Source of the DNA: CALCKU01 sp964534845
Lineage (GTDB): Bacteria > Pseudomonadota > Alphaproteobacteria > Caulobacterales > Maricaulaceae
NCBI GenBank assembly: GCA_964534845.1
Contig: CAZHPV010000084.1
Coordinates: 1 to 9,531, forward strand
Direction: 5' to 3'
DNA: 9,531 bases
Shown here: positions 6,879 through 9,531 of the stretch, piece by piece
Layout: each line of letters opens with the position of its first letter
Numbering within the stretch: the stretch's first letter is position 1
The notes under the pieces: model-generated
What the model was told of the DNA's origin: nothing
What the model saw: the letters and a program-made list of their open reading frames with translations, nothing else
Database searches by the model: none
Position numbers and translations under genes: made by a program

Positions 6879-7812
6879 GACGAAATCCTGTTCCGCCGGA
6901 CACCACACCGCGAGCCTTGATATCGGCGAGGCTGCTGTCCCAGTGCTTATCCATAAAAAATTGGGCAATCTCTTTGCCCGTTGCAAACCACACATCGTCT
7001 GCGTGCGCGCTGATATGTTCTAGCGCTTGTTCGAACACTTTGATGCGGTTGGGCTGACCTACCAAATAGGCATGTAACGGGATGCACATTACTGTGCCGC
7101 TTCGTTCGCCTTCGAGCAGGAGTTGATCGAAATGACGTTTGAGAATATCGCTATAGCGCTGCGGGTCCATCCCCATGACGGAATAGGTTATCACGTCATT
7201 GACCTCGAGTGAGTAGGGCATTGAGACAAGCTTTCCGGTCTGTGTTTTAAGAGGTTGAGGCTGGTCGTCTTGAAACAAATCACAACTATACCAAAAATCA
7301 TTTTCGGCAATGAGGTCGAGCGTATGTTCAGTGTGGGTCAAGGCGGGAGCCAGATAACCACGTATCCGCTGGCCTGTTGCTGCCTCTACTGTTTTAATGC
7401 TGTCATCCAAAACAAGCTGTTCTTGCTCGGGTGTGAGACCGTAAGAATAGCGCGTATTGTAAATGCCGTGGGAAAAAAACTCCCAATCTCTTTTTATACA
7501 ATCCTCTATAATTTCTGGATGATGATCGCACAGTGCGACATTCAAACTAACGGAGCCGCGTAAATTATAACGATCCAACAGTTCCATAAGACGCAAATGT
7601 CCCACGCGGTTGCCAAAGTCCCGCTGGCTATATTGTTGTACATTGGGAATGGCATTGGGCCACGGGCTGCGCTGCGGATTACCGGGAGGTAGAAACTCGT
7701 AAAATTCAATATTAGGCGCTATCCAGAAGGCGAGTTTTTTGCCGCCGGGCCAGACGATTTTGGGGCGACCCTGATAGGGCCAATAGTCATAGAGATTAGG
7801 ATCAGCCTTCAT
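6871..7812 (-). CDS. PuuE-like polysaccharide-deacetylase-fold amidohydrolase
   Basis: From ATG 7812 the product is 313 residues, close to PuuE allantoinase length. Features in order are YWPYQGRPKIVWPGGKKLAF, Glu36 in PNIEFYEF (where NodB deacetylases have their Asp pair), RDFGNRVGHLRL at 64-75, His115 in FFSHGIYNTR, RGYLAPALTHTEHT, and His247 in PLHAYLVGQPNRI. These are the hallmarks of the branch recruited from polysaccharide deacetylases to open cyclic amides, with allantoinase as the characterised example. No signal peptide is seen, so it should act in the cytoplasm. Its start overlaps the end of the amidase gene by eleven bases, and its end overlaps the start of a second PuuE-like gene. 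An in-frame ATG at 7830 is an alternative start; Shine-Dalgarno evidence does not separate the two well. No other urate or allantoin gene is nearby, so the substrate is probably another cyclic imide or hydantoin (inference). Confidence 0.87.
   Translation of the reverse strand: MKADPNLYDYWPYQGRPKIVWPGGKKLAFWIAPNIEFYEFLPPGNPQRSPWPNAIPNVQQYSQRDFGNRVGHLRLMELLDRYNLRGSVSLNVALCDHHPEIIEDCIKRDWEFFSHGIYNTRYSYGLTPEQEQLVLDDSIKTVEAATGQRIRGYLAPALTHTEHTLDLIAENDFWYSCDLFQDDQPQPLKTQTGKLVSMPYSLEVNDVITYSVMGMDPQRYSDILKRHFDQLLLEGERSGTVMCIPLHAYLVGQPNRIKVFEQALEHISAHADDVWFATGKEIAQFFMDKHWDSSLADIKARGVVSGGTGFRHE
6886..6889 (-). promoter_or_regulatory. Ribosome binding site deciding the start at 6878
   Basis: On the minus strand AGGA precedes ATG 6878 by seven bases, inside the coding end of the upstream PuuE-like gene. 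It argues for the shorter 301-residue product. Confidence 0.55.
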
Positions 7813-8497
7813 AGGCTTCGATCCAGTCATAAACTTCTTTGACGTCCACCACATCTGCATATTTTATCAGCAGGTCTGTTAGATTAGCAAAGTGATAGCT
7901 CTCATGTTTATCGGCGACGCATTCAATCGGTACAATGGTACGGTAGCCATAAGAAAGCGCGTCAACGGCTGTGGCTCTTACGCAGCCCGATGTGCTGCCG
8001 CCGGTTACTGCAACTGTATCGATTTTATGCCATGTCAGGAAGCTATTGAGCGGCGTTTCAAAAAAGGCACTGGGCATGCGCTTGGTGTAAACGGCATCAA
8101 CAGTGCGGTCGATATCCAGACGATCATCAAATTCGCTACGCGGGCTATTGAATTTAATATTTTGCAAGCTGTTTTCCGTATTGGTTCGTGTCCCCCATAC
8201 GCCAGCATCGGCGGCATTATCCATATAGGCAACATGTGTCCAGACTATAGGCAGACCTTTCGTACGGGCCGCTTTAGATATCGTGTTGATATGCTCCATT
8301 TGACGCGGGTCGGTAATATAGGCCGTGGAATATAGGTCGGGCCGCGTATAGGATTTTTGTGGATCGACATTGACGATGGCCATGCGTTCACCAAAACCGA
8401 ATTTTGCGCGGGCAGGATTAGCGCGAATGTCTTCAAAAATTTGCCTGGCTGTTTTACCAGATAGAACCATAGTAGATTTTGCAGTAGTTTCAGTCAT
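7802..8497 (-). CDS. Isochorismatase-family cysteine amidase, second copy
   Basis: The 231-residue product carries the complete triad: Asp45 in IVNVDPQKSYTR, Lys139 in YTKRMPSAFFETPL and Cys172 in TGGSTSGCVRATAVDAL. The TSGCVRAT block and the CVADKHESYHFANLTDLLIKYADVV tail place it with N-carbamoylsarcosine/maleamate-type amidases. It has a longer N-terminus than the paralogue at 227-853, beginning about 17 residues earlier relative to the catalytic Asp. It lacks that paralogue's NLFDMN sequence in the tail, so the two probably differ in substrate. It is the first gene of the minus-strand operon and overlaps the following PuuE-like gene, so amide hydrolysis and ring opening are again paired. 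A weak purine-rich site (GAAAAG) precedes the ATG. It probably deamidates the ring-opened product; this is inferred from neighbours, not from the sequence alone. Confidence 0.91.
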   Translation of the reverse strand: MTETTAKSTMVLSGKTARQIFEDIRANPARAKFGFGERMAIVNVDPQKSYTRPDLYSTAYITDPRQMEHINTISKAARTKGLPIVWTHVAYMDNAADAGVWGTRTNTENSLQNIKFNSPRSEFDDRLDIDRTVDAVYTKRMPSAFFETPLNSFLTWHKIDTVAVTGGSTSGCVRATAVDALSYGYRTIVPIECVADKHESYHFANLTDLLIKYADVVDVKEVYDWIEAYEG

Positions 8498-8612
8498 GTC
8501 TTTTCATAGGCTGCCCTGAGCTATCCAGTCGGAAAACTCTTATTTTTTCCGCATAGCGAATAAGTCTGCCGAACTTCTATAAATTCGCGCTGCGACTATC
8601 TAGGTAATATCC
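8498..8612. promoter_or_regulatory. Divergent intergenic region, probable promoters and operator
   Basis: These 115 bases separate the first gene of the minus-strand operon from the divergent HMG-CoA-lyase-like gene, so they should carry promoters in both directions. The region is AT-rich in its centre. Two short inverted repeats are visible: CTTATT 8539-8544 with AATAAG 8559-8564, and GCGAAT 8556-8561 with ATTCGC 8583-8588. They share bases 8559-8561. A TATAAA at 8578-8583 could be a plus-strand -10 element but lacks a good -35 partner. No regulator gene is in the window. Promoter presence is well supported by the layout; the individual sites are tentative. Confidence 0.5.
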
Positions 8613-9531
8613 ATGAAGGAAACGGTTTTAATAAGCGAAGTTGGTCCGCGTGATGGCTTGCAAAATTGCGCAGGCGTAATGCCGACGGCAATAAAGAAGG
8701 CATGGATTGAAGGCCTTTATAAAGCCGGTGTTCGCGAGATCGAAGTGGGTAGTTTTGTGCCGCCCAAACTATTCCCGCAACTCGCCGATACAGCCGAGAT
8801 TGTCGCCTATGCCAAGACATTTGAAGATTTACGCGTTTTGGCACTTGTGCCCAATCTTCGCGGCGCGCAAGCAGCAATTGCCGCCGGTGTAACCTCTATT
8901 GGCTTTCCGCTTTCTGTGTCTGAAACACATAGCCTAAAAAATCTACGACAGACCCACGATCAAGCGATTGAGAATGTACGCGCTATTGCTGAGCTGATTG
9001 CACAGCAGCCCAAAAGCGCGCGTCCAGAATTTGAAGGTGCACTAAGTACTGCATTCGGGTGTTCGATTGAGGGCGAAATAGTGCAAAGCAAAGTGCTGCG
9101 TCTGGCCGAACGTCTGATTGAGGCCGGAGTGGATGAACTCGGCCTGTCAGATACTGTAGGTTATGCCCAACCGAAACAGGTCAAGTCGCTGGTCCGTGAA
9201 ACCCGCCGTGTAGCGGGGAATGATCGTGTGAAATCTGTACATCTTCACAATACTTACGGGCTTGGCATTGCAAATGCGTTTGCCGCCTATGAGGAAGGGA
9301 TTGAAGTTTTTGATTGCTCACAAGGCGGGCTGGGCGGCTGTCCAGCCTCTCCGGGGGCGAGCGGCAATATTGTGACCGAAGATTTGGTCTATTTGTTTGA
9401 AGCGATGGGGGTTGATACGGGTATTGATTTGGATACATTAATAGCGTGTCGTAGCTTTATCACGGACGGATTGCCGGGCGAGCCCCTTTATGGTTTTACG
9501 ACTAATGCAGGCTTACCTAAAACCTTTGTAT
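8613..9531 (+). CDS. HMG-CoA-lyase-like enzyme (DRE-TIM metallolyase), 3' end cut by the window
   Basis: The first 306 residues are present; the usual length is near 300, so only a short tail is missing. Motifs of hydroxymethylglutaryl-CoA lyase are clear: ISEVGPRDGLQN with Arg13-Asp14, Glu44 in EVGSF, FGCSIEGE, metal-binding His210 and His212 in SVHLHNTYG, the GGLGGCPASPGASGN loop with Cys243 and Asn252, and TEDLVY. The family cleaves a 3-hydroxy-3-alkyl acyl-CoA into an acyl-CoA and a ketone or keto acid. Canonical enzymes read HCHDTYGQALAN where this one has HLHNTYGLGIAN, so Asn replaces Asp and Leu replaces Gln beside the metal site, which may reflect another substrate. Beside a CoA-transferase and a hydro-lyase, a citramalyl-CoA-like or alkyl-malyl-CoA substrate is plausible (inference); leucine catabolism is the alternative, but no other leucine-degradation gene is visible. 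It is transcribed away from the minus-strand operon. Confidence 0.92.
   Translation, partial: MKETVLISEVGPRDGLQNCAGVMPTAIKKAWIEGLYKAGVREIEVGSFVPPKLFPQLADTAEIVAYAKTFEDLRVLALVPNLRGAQAAIAAGVTSIGFPLSVSETHSLKNLRQTHDQAIENVRAIAELIAQQPKSARPEFEGALSTAFGCSIEGEIVQSKVLRLAERLIEAGVDELGLSDTVGYAQPKQVKSLVRETRRVAGNDRVKSVHLHNTYGLGIANAFAAYEEGIEVFDCSQGGLGGCPASPGASGNIVTEDLVYLFEAMGVDTGIDLDTLIACRSFITDGLPGEPLYGFTTNAGLPKTFV

Noticed and set aside
6879..6995. Longer N-terminus for the Thr259 PuuE-like protein
   Set aside because: The extra 39 residues are the out-of-frame reading of the upstream gene; AGGA before ATG 6878 and the short overlap favour the shorter form.
7813..7860. Longer N-terminus for the His247 PuuE-like protein
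   Set aside because: It reads through the coding end of the amidase gene with no homologous content; ATG 7812 (or 7830) is preferred.
8596..8877. Minus-strand open frame over the start of the HMG-CoA-lyase-like gene
   Set aside because: Shadow of a strongly supported gene on the plus strand; no motif or ribosome binding site.
1..9531. Mobile elements, CRISPR arrays, tRNA genes, phage or defence systems
   Set aside because: No transposase, integrase, direct-repeat array, tRNA-like fold or defence-type domain was seen; nearly all bases are in metabolic genes.

Overview
The window is a dense bacterial catabolic locus with almost no non-coding DNA. Base composition is moderate by eye. GTG and TTG starts, 1-9 base gaps and stop/start overlaps all suggest tightly coupled operons. 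Protein character points to Pseudomonadota, possibly a marine alphaproteobacterium, but there is no rRNA or other marker to settle this. No transposase, tRNA, CRISPR, transporter or regulator gene was seen.

Layout. Positions 1-4764 hold a plus-strand operon that is already under way at the left edge. It contains the C-terminus of a PuuE/polysaccharide-deacetylase-fold amidohydrolase, an isochorismatase-family amidase, a membrane-anchored fusion of a beta-lactamase-type serine hydrolase with an alpha/beta hydrolase, and LeuC-like and LeuD-like hydro-lyase subunits. It converges, at a 51-base gap with a terminator-like hairpin, on a minus-strand operon. Read in transcription order, that operon (8497 down to 4816) encodes a second isochorismatase-family amidase, two adjacent PuuE-like proteins (one lacking a histidine conserved in its relatives) and a class III (CaiB/BaiF) CoA-transferase. 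Across a 115-base divergent intergenic region, an HMG-CoA-lyase-like gene runs rightwards off the window.

How the genes may work together (inference). The classes fit a linear route. A PuuE-like enzyme opens a cyclic imide or hydantoin-like ring. An isochorismatase-family amidase removes ammonia from the resulting amide, giving an unsaturated, probably alkyl-substituted, maleate-type diacid. The LeuCD-like hydro-lyase hydrates it to a malate-type acid. The CaiB-family transferase makes the CoA thioester, and the HMG-CoA-lyase-like enzyme splits it into a keto acid such as pyruvate and an acyl-CoA such as acetyl- or propionyl-CoA. Each step has precedent: PuuE allantoinase, maleamate amidase or N-carbamoylsarcosine amidase, the LeuCD-like maleate and dimethylmalate hydro-lyases, CoA-transferases in itaconate/citramalate use, and HMG-CoA/citramalyl-CoA cleavage. 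I do not know this combination as a described pathway. Having a PuuE-like and an amidase gene in both operons suggests two substrates, or two successive ring or amide cleavages.
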